Notes under the pieces: model-generated
Seen by the model: the letters and a program-made list of their open reading frames with translations, nothing else
What the model was told of the DNA's origin: nothing
Databases searched by the model: none
Shown: positions 1-6,500 of the stretch, one piece after another
Numbering within the stretch: the first letter of the stretch is position 1
How the letters are laid out: every line of letters begins with the position of its first letter
Translations under genes and position numbers: made by a program
NCBI GenBank assembly: GCA_021825225.1
Contig: JAKAIH010000080.1
Coordinates: 1 to 8,925, forward strand
Origin: Pseudomonadota bacterium
Lineage (GTDB): Bacteria; Pseudomonadota; Gammaproteobacteria; Burkholderiales; SG8-39
DNA length: 8,925 bases
Direction: 5' to 3'

Positions 1-870
1 GCGGCCGTATCCCTGTGGTTCGGCAAGGACGAGCTCCGGCTGATTCCATATGCTCTGGCCACGAGCAGCCCGGTGACCGGACTCAAGGTCGAGGCACCCG
101 TGCGCTATCGCGGGGTGGACGTGGGCAGAGTAGACGACATCAGCATCGACGCGGCGAACGGCGGCCGCGTGCGCATCCGCATCGGCGTGCGCGAAGGCAC
201 GCCCATTACCAAGAGCACGTATGCCCAGCTGGGCTACCAGGGGATAACCGGCCTGGCGTATGTGCTCTTGGGCGACGACGGCAAATCCCGGGAGACGCTG
301 CCTAGCAGTGCGCGGGAAGTCGCGCAGATCCGCATGAAACCCTCGCTCATGGACGACGGCGAAAACCTGTTCGGTTCTTTCGTCGAAATCGCCGAGAAGG
401 TCAAGCGCCTCCTCGACGATGAAAACCAGGGGCATGTGCGGCGCACCTTGGCCAACCTGGAGGAAGCGACGCAGCGCGTGAGCACGGCGACGAAAAAGCT
501 GGAGCCCAGCCTGGAAGCCATGCCCGGGCTGATCGCCGAAACCAAAGGGCTGGCCAAGGACGCGCGGGCCAGCATCGGCAAAGCCGATCAGCTCATAGGC
601 AACGTCAACGGGCTCGCGCTCAAGCTCGATGCGCGCGTGGACAAGCTGGCGCAGGCGGTCGCGAGCGTCGAGGAAGTCGGCGCCACGGCGCGCGCGGTAA
701 ACGATGAAACCATGCCGCGCGTGAACGGGCTCATCGACGATTTTTCCAAGAACACACACGCGTTGGGCCGCGTGATCAACACTCTGGACGAACAGCCGCA
801 GAGCATCGTCTTCGGCACAGCGCCGGGCAGGCCCGGCCCGGGCGAGCCCGGTTTCACGGGAGAAAGATAA
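1..870 (+). CDS. MCE/MlaD-family substrate-binding protein of an ABC lipid transporter, 3' part
   Basis: The reading frame is open from the first base of the window, so the start lies upstream; 289 residues are visible. The first part (about residues 1-70) is the MCE domain, with the family pattern V-x-GL-K-V-x-A-P-V-x-YRGV-x-VG-x-V followed by a hydrophobic stretch ending in GITGLAYVLL. Residues about 110-265 are rich in Ala, Lys, Glu and Leu and look like a long helical coiled coil. The tail is Pro/Gly-rich (PGRPGPGEPGF), typical of betaproteobacterial members. MCE proteins are anchored in the inner membrane, form rings or tubes in the periplasm, and pass phospholipids or other hydrophobic substrates to or from an MlaE/MlaF-type permease and ATPase. 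The N-terminal membrane anchor is outside the window. The gene overlaps the next lipoprotein gene by one base. Family assignment is firm; substrate and Mla versus Pqi-type role are unknown. Confidence 0.9.
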   Translation, partial: AAVSLWFGKDELRLIPYALATSSPVTGLKVEAPVRYRGVDVGRVDDISIDAANGGRVRIRIGVREGTPITKSTYAQLGYQGITGLAYVLLGDDGKSRETLPSSAREVAQIRMKPSLMDDGENLFGSFVEIAEKVKRLLDDENQGHVRRTLANLEEATQRVSTATKKLEPSLEAMPGLIAETKGLAKDARASIGKADQLIGNVNGLALKLDARVDKLAQAVASVEEVGATARAVNDETMPRVNGLIDDFSKNTHALGRVINTLDEQPQSIVFGTAPGRPGPGEPGFTGER

Positions 871-1469
871 TGCTGCGCGCCGCTTTGCTGCTGTCCCTTG
901 CCCTGCTCACCAGCTGCGCCCTCGGGCCGCGGACGCAAGAGGGCATGGTCAACTACGATTTCGGCCTGACGCGCGCGGACAAAGACGCCCATCCGCGCCT
1001 GCGGCAGGACCTGGTCGTCGCCGCAGTCACGGCGCCGGCGTGGATGGACAACTCCGGCATCTACTACCGCCTGGCCTATCAGGACGCAGCCCGGCCGCAA
1101 GCCTACGCGCTGAGCCGCTGGGTGATGCCGCCTGCGGCGCTGCTCGCCCAGAGGCTGCGCGCGAGCGTCGCGCGCGCGAATCAGGCGGGAGTCTTCACCA
1201 GCGCCGACGGCGTGCGCGCCGCCTACACGCTGCGGCTGGAACTGGAGGAATTCAGCCAGGTGTTCGATGCGCCTGAAAAAAGCCACGCGCTGCTGCGCCT
1301 GCGCGCGAGCCTGATCAAGCAGCGCAGCGTCGTAGCGCAGCAGAGTTTCGAATTCGAACAGGCCGCGGCCACGCCCAACGCCGCGGGCGGAGTGCGCGCG
1401 CTGATCACGGCGAGCGACGCGGCCGGCGAGAAGCTGGTCGATTGGCTGGCCGCGAACCTGAAGAAATGA
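870..1469 (+). CDS. PqiC-like ABC transport auxiliary lipoprotein
   Basis: This 199-residue protein begins with a lipoprotein signal: Met-Leu-Arg, a hydrophobic core, and the lipobox L13-T14-S15-C16, so Cys16 should be lipidated. No Asp follows at +2 (Ala17), which fits sorting to the outer membrane. The mature part fits the PqiC / DUF330 family of auxiliary lipoproteins that accompany MCE transporters: an early beta-strand segment, then an N-S-G-I-Y-Y-R-L-A-Y stretch at about 61-70, a helical A-x-x-L-R-x-S region near 91-100 and a C-terminal amphipathic helix. Such lipoproteins are thought to link the periplasmic MCE assembly to the outer membrane. The ATG at 870 is chosen because it shares a base with the preceding TAA (TAATG) and has GGGAG at 858-862, seven bases upstream. 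It is the last gene of the operon; a convergent gap follows. The family call rests on signal, size and context more than on catalytic motifs. Confidence 0.85.
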   Translation: MLRAALLLSLALLTSCALGPRTQEGMVNYDFGLTRADKDAHPRLRQDLVVAAVTAPAWMDNSGIYYRLAYQDAARPQAYALSRWVMPPAALLAQRLRASVARANQAGVFTSADGVRAAYTLRLELEEFSQVFDAPEKSHALLRLRASLIKQRSVVAQQSFEFEQAAATPNAAGGVRALITASDAAGEKLVDWLAANLKK

Positions 1470-1575
1470 CGGCCTCGAACAGCGCCTGACTCCAACCCTG
1501 CGCCGGCGACCATGGCGAAACGGCGCGGGTAGTCAGCTGACTGATCGAAGCTGGCCTAGTCTTCCTCTGGATCGC
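1470..1575. other. Convergent intergenic gap with no gene; contains a 12-bp palindrome
   Basis: This 106-bp stretch separates the stop of the PqiC-like gene from the stop of maiA, which face each other. I see no ORF of plausible size. A perfect 12-bp inverted repeat, AGTCAGCTGACT, lies at 1531-1542. It has no loop and no T-run next to it, so it does not look like an intrinsic terminator. How the two transcripts end here is not evident. Confidence 0.5.
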
Positions 1576-2214
1576 CTAGACCGCGTCGGGCTGACTGCTC
1601 GGCTGCGCGGCGATGAATGCATCGAGCTGCATGCACTCGGCGAAAATGCGCATGATTTCCGGATAGGGTGCGAGCTCGCACCGATAGCGCTGCGCGTTGA
1701 ACACCTGCGGCACCAGACAGCAATCGGCGAGCGTAACCTGGTCGCGATAGCAGTACTTGCCCGACGATTTCGCGCCGGCGATGTAGGCTTCCAGGCCGGC
1801 GAGCCCCTCGGCAATCCAATGCCGGTACCAGAGGTTGACGCCCTCCTCGTCCAGGCCGAATTGCTGTTTGACATAGCGCAGCGTGCGCAGGTTGTTGAGC
1901 GGGTGAATTTCGCAGGCAATAATCTGCGCCAGCGCACGCACATAGGCGCGGTCGGCGGGAATCGCGGGCAGCAGCGGCGGCAGCGGGTGCGTCTCTTCGA
2001 GATACTCCATTACCGCCAGCGATTGCACGTAGACATTGCCGCCGTCCTCCAGCGCCGGCACCAGTCCCTGCGGATGCACCGCCAGATACTGCGTCAGCTT
2101 GTGCTCGTTCTTCGGCAGGCTCACCGGCAGCGCTTCGTAGGCGATACCCTTGCAGTTGAGCGCGATGCGCACGCGGAACGCCGCAGAGGAGCGGAAGAAG
2201 GTATACAGTTTCAT
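1576..2214 (-). CDS. maiA: Maleylacetoacetate isomerase / zeta-class glutathione S-transferase
   Basis: The 212-residue product has the usual length for this family. It would isomerise maleylacetoacetate to fumarylacetoacetate in tyrosine/homogentisate breakdown, or act on related aromatic ring-cleavage products, using glutathione in the cytoplasm. The N-terminal thioredoxin-fold domain carries the zeta signature at residues 9-19 (SSAAFRVRIAL). The two serines and Arg-Val-Arg are kept, and the Cys of the eukaryotic SSC motif is Ala, as is frequent in bacteria. V52-P53 gives the cis-proline and Q64-S65 the glutathione-binding loop. The all-helical C-terminal domain has the family stretch E102-I-H-P-L-N-N-L. 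The internal ATG at 2214 is chosen over an upstream ATG at 2277 because the family begins M-K-L-Y; no good ribosome binding site is seen. No fumarylacetoacetase or homogentisate dioxygenase gene is adjacent, so the pathway role is inferred. Confidence 0.9.
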   Translation of the reverse strand: MKLYTFFRSSAAFRVRIALNCKGIAYEALPVSLPKNEHKLTQYLAVHPQGLVPALEDGGNVYVQSLAVMEYLEETHPLPPLLPAIPADRAYVRALAQIIACEIHPLNNLRTLRYVKQQFGLDEEGVNLWYRHWIAEGLAGLEAYIAGAKSSGKYCYRDQVTLADCCLVPQVFNAQRYRCELAPYPEIMRIFAECMQLDAFIAAQPSSQPDAV

Positions 2215-2250
2215 CGGTCGCGGCTCGCGCAATGGGGTCGACAGCGGCGA

Positions 2251-2299
2251 TTCTGACACAATTCCGCGTTGCTGCAACGCGGGCTTTTTGACAGAATGC
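2251..2299. repeat. Imperfect 14-bp direct repeat flanking the palindrome
   Basis: TTCTGACACAATTC at 2251-2264 and TTTTGACAGAATGC at 2286-2299 match at 11 of 14 positions and lie 35 bp apart, one on each side of the 19-bp inverted repeat. The repeats may be paired binding sites for a regulator of the divergent genes. A chance origin cannot be excluded from one sequence. Confidence 0.35.
2264..2282. promoter_or_regulatory. 19-bp perfect inverted repeat (9-bp arms) followed by a T-run, between divergent maiA and MaoC gene
   Basis: CCGCGTTGC, one T, then GCAACGCGG form a perfect inverted repeat in the region between two divergent start codons. On the plus strand it is followed after two bases by TTTTT at 2285-2289, so as RNA it would give an eight-pair GC-rich stem with a three-base loop and a short U-tract. 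This is the shape of an intrinsic terminator or attenuator, placed 41 bases before the MaoC-gene ATG. As DNA it could equally be an operator for a dimeric regulator of either gene. The structure is seen directly; its function is inference. No convincing -35/-10 pair is visible beside it. Confidence 0.5.
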
Positions 2300-2323
2300 A
2301 GACGCGATCACGCGGGAGCGACG

Positions 2324-2773
2324 ATGGTCCTTTTTCCGGGCAAGGCGTACGACGAAATCAAGGTTGGCGAGAGCTTCGGCTCGGCCATGACGGTCACCGA
2401 AACGCATCTGGTGCTCGCCGCCGGGCTGTTCGGCGACTTCAATCCCCTGCACACCAACGAGCTGCACGGCAAGCAAAGCCGCTTCGGCAGCCGCATCCTG
2501 CACGGCCCGTTCACCAGCGCCCTGGTGTCGGCGCCGGTGGGCATGTACTTCGGCGGCACCGCCATCGCCTATCTGGAACATACCTGCCGCTTCAAGGCGC
2601 CGGTGCGCGCGGGCGACACGCTCACCACGACCTGGACCATCGCGGAAAAGCACGACAAGCCCAAGCACCGCGGCGGCATCGCGGTCTTGAGCGGCATATG
2701 CAGGAACCAGGACGGGGAAGTGGTGGTCGAGGCCGACGGAAAAATTCTGATCAAGAACCGCGAAAACAATTGA
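2324..2773 (+). CDS. MaoC-like hotdog-fold dehydratase (R-specific enoyl-CoA hydratase type)
   Basis: The product is 149 residues, the size of a single hotdog domain. The hydratase-2 motif is clear: F36-G-D-F-N-P-L-H43, giving the catalytic Asp38 and His43, followed by a conserved F-G-x-R-I-L-H-G segment at about 54-61 that forms the rest of the active site. Family members hydrate trans-2-enoyl-CoA to (R)-3-hydroxyacyl-CoA or do related thioester chemistry in the cytoplasm, feeding beta-oxidation, polyhydroxyalkanoate or organic-acid pathways. The exact acyl substrate cannot be told. The ATG at 2324 is chosen because GGGAG lies at 2314-2318 with a five-base spacer and the protein aligns from here. 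The frame stays open upstream to 2150, but that would run into maiA antisense and across the palindrome. The gene is divergent from maiA and ends 8 bp from the SemiSWEET stop. Confidence 0.88.
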   Translation: MVLFPGKAYDEIKVGESFGSAMTVTETHLVLAAGLFGDFNPLHTNELHGKQSRFGSRILHGPFTSALVSAPVGMYFGGTAIAYLEHTCRFKAPVRAGDTLTTTWTIAEKHDKPKHRGGIAVLSGICRNQDGEVVVEADGKILIKNRENN

Positions 2774-2781
2774 CTGCGCGC

Positions 2782-3036
2782 TCAGCCGTGCTTTAGTTTC
2801 AGCACCAGCACCGTGCCGGTGAGCGCCAGGGTGATCGAGTTCGCCACGATGATGGGCCAGGCGCCCAGGACCAGGCCATAGGCCAGCCAGAAGCCGACGC
2901 CGGTGGTAAAGACCAGGTACATGCTCAAGGATATGTCGCGCGTGGAGCGCGTCTTCCACACCGTCCACACCTGAGGCGCAAAGGCGATGGTGGTCAGAAA
3001 GCCCGCCACCGTACCGAGAAAATCGGCCAGATTCAT
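2782..3036 (-). CDS. SemiSWEET-type sugar transporter (PQ-loop protein)
   Basis: This 84-residue protein is one three-helix bundle, the size of bacterial SemiSWEETs, which work as homodimers in the inner membrane and move sugars along their gradient. Helix 1 (about residues 7-25) ends with the P21-Q22 of the PQ motif. A short K-T-R-S-T-R-D-I-S loop leads to helix 2 (about 37-56), which carries W50 and Y53-G54. Helix 3 (about 60-80) starts with P61-I-I-x-x-N66. W50 and N66 fit the Trp and Asn that line the substrate pocket in this family. The ATG at 3036 is chosen because AAGGGG lies five bases upstream on the minus strand and the protein then begins at helix 1. A longer frame, to 3309, runs into the upstream DUF3422 gene. 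It follows DUF3422 by 40 bp and is the last gene of the minus-strand run. The transported sugar is unknown. Confidence 0.9.
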   Translation of the reverse strand: MNLADFLGTVAGFLTTIAFAPQVWTVWKTRSTRDISLSMYLVFTTGVGFWLAYGLVLGAWPIIVANSITLALTGTVLVLKLKHG

Positions 3037-3076
3037 TGCATCCCCTTCATCGCTGCAGCGGCGCGCAGGCGCAGGC

Positions 3077-4366
3077 TCAGCCGCGGCGGCTTTCCTTGGC
3101 TGCGGACCGGCGCACATAGCGTATGCCGACGGCGGCCAGCAGCGCCACCAGCGGTATCGCCGCTCCCATGACGATGGCCGGCTCCAGCGCATAGCCGGCG
3201 GCCTTGAACGCCTCTGCCACGTGGCCGACCAGGCCGACCAGGTAATAGGTAATGGCAGCGACCGACAAACCCTCGACCGTTTCCTGCAGGCGCAACTGCA
3301 GGCGCGCACGCCGGTTCATCGAAGCAAGCAATTCCTGGTTCTGCATTTCCCGCACGATGTCCACACGCGTGCGCAGCAGGTCGCTCGCGCGGGCGACGCG
3401 CTCGGACAACTCGGCCTGGCGCCGCGCCACCGATTCGCAGGTGTTCATCGCCGGCGCCAGGCGGCGCTGCATGAATTCGTCTATGGTCTGGATGCCCGGT
3501 ATGCGCTGCTCGCGCAATTCCGCGATGCGCTGTTTGACCAGTCCGTAATAAGCGCGCGCCGCACCGAAGCGGTAGCTGCTGGCGGCGAGCGCACTCTCCA
3601 CCGCCGCCGCAAGCCGGGTGAGCCGGTCGAGCAGCCCCGGTTCGTCGGCCGGACCCTGGGTCACCATCAGTTCGGTGATGCCGGCCAGTTCGCGCTCGGC
3701 TGCAGCCAGCTTGGGGCCAAGTTCACGCGCGAGCGGGAGCGCGAGCAGGGCGAACATGCGATAGGTTTCGATTTCGAGCAGGCGCTGCAGCACGCGCCCG
3801 GCGCGGCGCCCGCCCATGCCGCGATCGAGCAGCAGGAAACGTGAATATCCGTCCTGGTGAATGCGAAAATCAGTGAACGCAAGCGCGCTGCCATCGGCGA
3901 GTTGCGCGCCCGCCAGCGTATTGCCGGCAAAATGCGGCGCAATCGTTTCGATCTCCAGCTCCGCTTGGGCAGCAGGCAGCAGCGCCACATGTGCGGCAAC
4001 GATCAAACTGCCGGGCAAAGCCGCCACCCATTCCGGCGGCAGCGCATTTGCCGCGGGCTGCGCAAAGGGCTCGCCGCCCTCACCGGCGGTGAACACCGTA
4101 TAGCTGCTGAACTCGCCATGGCGCTCCCAGCGCAGGCGGAATGCGCCGCACTCGGCGACGAAGTAGCTCGCATCGGGTAAGGGCGGCTGACAGCCGTGGC
4201 GCGCGCACAATTCGGCCACATGCGCATATTCGCGCTCGCGCTCCCCAGGCTGCGCCAGCAGTGCCAGGTAGGATGCACGCAGCGGGGCCTGCAGCGTCTG
4301 ATACGGGCGCGCATGAACCTCGTCGTTAAGCGCGGCGCGCCGCGGATCGCCGCGCGGCAGGGTCAT
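3077..4366 (-). CDS. DUF3422 family membrane-anchored protein
   Basis: The 429-residue product matches the DUF3422 family of predicted membrane-anchored proteins, which has no established function. The family hallmark is at the N-terminus: L13-N-D-E-V-H-A-R-P21, followed by a P-L-R-A-S-Y segment. A mixed alpha/beta region (about 25-200) contains F166-T-D-F-R-I-H and a G-R-x-x-Q-R-L-L-E-I-E-T-Y-R stretch near 190-203. A helical, probably coiled-coil region (about 215-360) precedes two hydrophobic helices at about 367-385 and 396-416, then a basic tail ending in RRG. This pattern predicts a large cytoplasmic N-terminal part held to the inner membrane by a C-terminal hairpin. The ATG at 4366 is chosen because GGGGA lies just upstream on the minus strand and the protein aligns from here. 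The frame stays open far upstream through mshN as a shadow. It starts 77 bp after the mshN stop and is followed by SemiSWEET. Confidence 0.9.
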   Translation of the reverse strand: MTLPRGDPRRAALNDEVHARPYQTLQAPLRASYLALLAQPGEREREYAHVAELCARHGCQPPLPDASYFVAECGAFRLRWERHGEFSSYTVFTAGEGGEPFAQPAANALPPEWVAALPGSLIVAAHVALLPAAQAELEIETIAPHFAGNTLAGAQLADGSALAFTDFRIHQDGYSRFLLLDRGMGGRRAGRVLQRLLEIETYRMFALLALPLARELGPKLAAAERELAGITELMVTQGPADEPGLLDRLTRLAAAVESALAASSYRFGAARAYYGLVKQRIAELREQRIPGIQTIDEFMQRRLAPAMNTCESVARRQAELSERVARASDLLRTRVDIVREMQNQELLASMNRRARLQLRLQETVEGLSVAAITYYLVGLVGHVAEAFKAAGYALEPAIVMGAAIPLVALLAAVGIRYVRRSAAKESRRG

Positions 4367-4443
4367 GGTTTCCCCGACATGATGTGCCTCATGCTCCGCC
4401 CTTCCCACAGGTCCCGGGTGCAGACTGCGTGCCTGCCATGGTT
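4367..4443 (-). other. 77-bp mshN-DUF3422 gap with two chained mini-ORFs
   Basis: Read on the minus strand, the gap holds a 16-codon frame (4439-4389) and a 9-codon frame (4392-4363). The stop of the first overlaps the start of the second as ATGA, and the stop of the second overlaps the DUF3422 start as ATGA. No T-run terminator or good promoter is seen, so read-through from mshN into DUF3422 is possible. The mini-ORFs may be chance; no protein family is recognisable. Confidence 0.35.
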
Positions 4444-5607
4444 TTATTGTAGTTGTTTCATGCGCTGATCGACGAAGGCGAGCAGATCCGGGCTGAGGCC
4501 GCCGACGGACTTGGCGCGCCGGAACGCATCCAGCGCCTCGGCGCTGCGCTGGTCGGCCTGCAGCGATATGCCCAAGCCCATCCACCACAATCCGGAGCGC
4601 GGCGCGAGCTTGAGCGCCGCCTGGTAGGCGGCCACGGCCTCCTTGTGCCGTCCCAGCCGCTGCAACAAGGCCGCGTCGAAGGCCTGGTATTCGGCGTCGC
4701 CTGCGGCGCTGGCGGCATACTTGCGCAACAAGTCGTGCGCTCCCTGCAGATCTCCGCGCTCGACCTGTATGCGCGCCAACAGGATCGCGTAGACGAAGCG
4801 ATCCGGGTCCAGGCTCAGGCCTTCCTGCAGATACTGCTGTGCTTCGTCGATGCGGCGGTTCTCCAGCAACAGGCCCACCAGGGCCTGGCGCGCCGCGGCA
4901 TGCCGCGCATCCTGCAGCAGCGTCGCCTTGTAGGCGTCCATCGCTTCGGCCACCCTGCCGTGATTGAGCAGCACCGTAGCCTTGCGAAACTCGTCCTCGG
5001 CGCGCTCGGCCGGCGTGGCCGCATGCTTGTCGATGCTGATCTGGCCTTGCGCCGCGGGTGCAGACGCGCCCTGTGCCATCCCGCCCGCAGTGCTGTCTGC
5101 CTTGCGCTCCGCCTTCGCTACCATCCTCGGTCGTGTTGCAGGCTCGGCGGCGGGTCCGCGTTCCGCTTTGGGTTTGGTCGCGACCCTTTTCTCCTTGAGG
5201 GGCGTCGCGATCTCGGTGGCGAGCTTGAGCATGTCCACGCCGGCGGGTGCTGGCGTCCTGGTTTCCGGCGCAGTCATTGCGGCAGCGGACGGCAGCGGCG
5301 CCGGCAGCACCGGCGCCACGCTCGCCGCCGCCGGTGCGGGCGGCGCCTGCGGCGCGCCAGCCAGCTGCGGTCTTCTCGCCTGCAGTTGGAAAACCAGGTC
5401 GGTGACCAGCGGGCGCGGGGATATCTGGTACAGCACCCAGGCGGTCCAGCCGGCGCCGACCGCGAGACCAGCGCTGACCTCCCACATGATGCGGCGCCAG
5501 TCCTTGCGCGCATGCACCGGGCGCAGCTGCTGCGTCAGCGTCTTGCCGCCGCCGTCGGCTGCATGGCGCTTGTCCAGGTCCTGCAGCATTTTGTTGATCA
5601 GGCTCAT
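4444..5607 (-). CDS. mshN: MSHA pilus biogenesis protein MshN, TPR-containing
   Basis: The 387-residue protein opens with M-S-L-I-N-K-M-L-Q-D-L-D-x-R, the typical start of MshN. A single membrane segment at about 42-61 follows a basic stretch (R34-K-D-W-R-R), so the short N-terminus is cytoplasmic and the rest periplasmic. A Pro/Ala-rich linker (about 83-200) leads to a C-terminal TPR domain (about 200-370) with repeated A-x-x-x-Y-x-A-x-L and L-x-P patterns, for example A224-Y-K-A-T-L and A327-A-Y-Q-A-A-L-K-L-A-P. MshN is thought to act with MshM and the secretin MshL during pilus assembly. The ATG at 5607 is chosen because it overlaps the mshM stop by three bases (ATGA) and gives the family start; a frame to 5649 lies inside mshM. 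It is the last msh gene in the window, and mshE does not follow. Confidence 0.9.
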   Translation of the reverse strand: MSLINKMLQDLDKRHAADGGGKTLTQQLRPVHARKDWRRIMWEVSAGLAVGAGWTAWVLYQISPRPLVTDLVFQLQARRPQLAGAPQAPPAPAAASVAPVLPAPLPSAAAMTAPETRTPAPAGVDMLKLATEIATPLKEKRVATKPKAERGPAAEPATRPRMVAKAERKADSTAGGMAQGASAPAAQGQISIDKHAATPAERAEDEFRKATVLLNHGRVAEAMDAYKATLLQDARHAAARQALVGLLLENRRIDEAQQYLQEGLSLDPDRFVYAILLARIQVERGDLQGAHDLLRKYAASAAGDAEYQAFDAALLQRLGRHKEAVAAYQAALKLAPRSGLWWMGLGISLQADQRSAEALDAFRRAKSVGGLSPDLLAFVDQRMKQLQ

Positions 5608-6500
5608 TTGAGCATCAGCCAGCCGATGCCGCTGCCGGCGAGCAGGCATGCCATGGCCAGCCAGGCCCAGTGACGCGCGGAAAAGGAGCTGGCCGCGGGC
5701 GTGTCGGCAATCGCGACGCGCGCATGGCGCGCACGCACCTGGCGCACGCCCTCGCCGAAAGCAAGCATCATCGCCTTGTGCGCAACGATGTTCACCAGCC
5801 GCGGCACGCCGCGGGTGGCGCGATGGATCGCGCGCACCGCAGGACTGCTGAACACGCTGTCGCCGCTGTAGCCCGCAACCTTGAGGCGGTGCGCCAGATA
5901 GTGCGCCAACTCCTCTCGCGTCAGTGTTCCCAGATGATGCTGGAAGGTGATGCGCTGGCGCAGCTGCCGCACCGACTCGTGAGCGAGCTTGCGGTCGAGC
6001 TCCGGCTGTCCGAACAGGATCACCTGCGCAAGTTTTCGTTTTTCCGTTTCGAGATTGGTCAGCAGGCGCAGCGTTTCCAGCGTCTCCAGCGGCATCGCCT
6101 GGGTTTCATCCAGGCAGATCACCACGCGCTTGCGGTCGCGCGCGAAGCCGAGCAGCGCGTGATTCAAGGCCTTGTGCAGGCGGTGCTGATCGAGATCCGC
6201 ATTCACCTCGACGTGCAGCTCGTCGCACAGCGCGAACAGCAGCGTGCGCGGCTCCAGGTCGGGATTCGGGATATAGGCCGTGACACAGCTCTCGGGCAGC
6301 GTGGCGAGCAGTTTGCGGCACAGCAGCGTCTTGCCCGTCCCCACTTCGCCGGTGATCTTGATGAAACCCTCGCCATTGGCCACGGCGACCAGCAAGGTGT
6401 TCAACGCTTCCTGACTGCTGGCGCAGGCGAAGAAAAAACTGGTGTCCGGTGTGATGCCGAAGGGGGGCTCGCGCAAGCCGAAATGACTGAGGTAGATCAC
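5604..6500 (-). CDS. mshM: MSHA biogenesis ATPase MshM (ExeA/GspA-like AAA protein)
   Basis: The 298-residue protein is an AAA ATPase of the ExeA/GspA type. It starts with the family pattern F-G-L-R-E-P-P-F-x-x-T-P-D. The Walker A loop is G51-E-V-G-T-G-K-T58 and Walker B is V127-I-C-L-D-E-T (Asp131, Glu132). A sensor-1-like region L162-F-G-Q-P-E-L follows, then R230-G-V-P-R-L-V-N for sensor 2. A C-terminal hydrophobic segment at about 277-296 would anchor it in the inner membrane; unlike ExeA there is no long periplasmic peptidoglycan-binding tail. It is thought to use ATP to help position or assemble the secretin with MshN. The start codon is GTG at 6500, within a GTGA overlap with the mshL stop, and the stop overlaps the mshN ATG. 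The ribosome binding site is weak, so translation is probably coupled. Confidence 0.9.
   Translation of the reverse strand: MIYLSHFGLREPPFGITPDTSFFFACASSQEALNTLLVAVANGEGFIKITGEVGTGKTLLCRKLLATLPESCVTAYIPNPDLEPRTLLFALCDELHVEVNADLDQHRLHKALNHALLGFARDRKRVVICLDETQAMPLETLETLRLLTNLETEKRKLAQVILFGQPELDRKLAHESVRQLRQRITFQHHLGTLTREELAHYLAHRLKVAGYSGDSVFSSPAVRAIHRATRGVPRLVNIVAHKAMMLAFGEGVRQVRARHARVAIADTPAASSFSARHWAWLAMACLLAGSGIGWLMLK

Noticed and set aside
822..851. Tandem GC-rich hairpins at the 3' end of the MCE gene
   Set aside because: They fall inside codons for the Pro/Gly-rich PGRPGPGEPGF tail, which is common in this family, and the lipoprotein gene follows directly, so a terminator is unlikely.
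2288..2316. TTGACA at 2288-2293 as a -35 box for the MaoC gene
   Set aside because: No acceptable -10 element lies at the expected 16-18 bp spacing (the bases there are CGCGGG), so a sigma-70 promoter is not supported.
2150..2323. Longer N-terminus for the MaoC-like protein
   Set aside because: It would overlap maiA antisense and the hairpin, and the family alignment plus GGGAG site support the start at 2324.
1556..2968. A 470-codon minus-strand frame spanning maiA, the intergenic region and the MaoC gene
   Set aside because: It crosses a divergent gene pair in the wrong frame and shows no family pattern; a GC-rich shadow.
4367..5485. Minus-strand upstream extension of the DUF3422 frame through mshN, which could suggest an 802-residue fusion
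   Set aside because: The extension is a Gly/Arg-rich low-information translation of mshN in another frame; DUF3422 has its own ribosome binding site and family-typical start at 4366.
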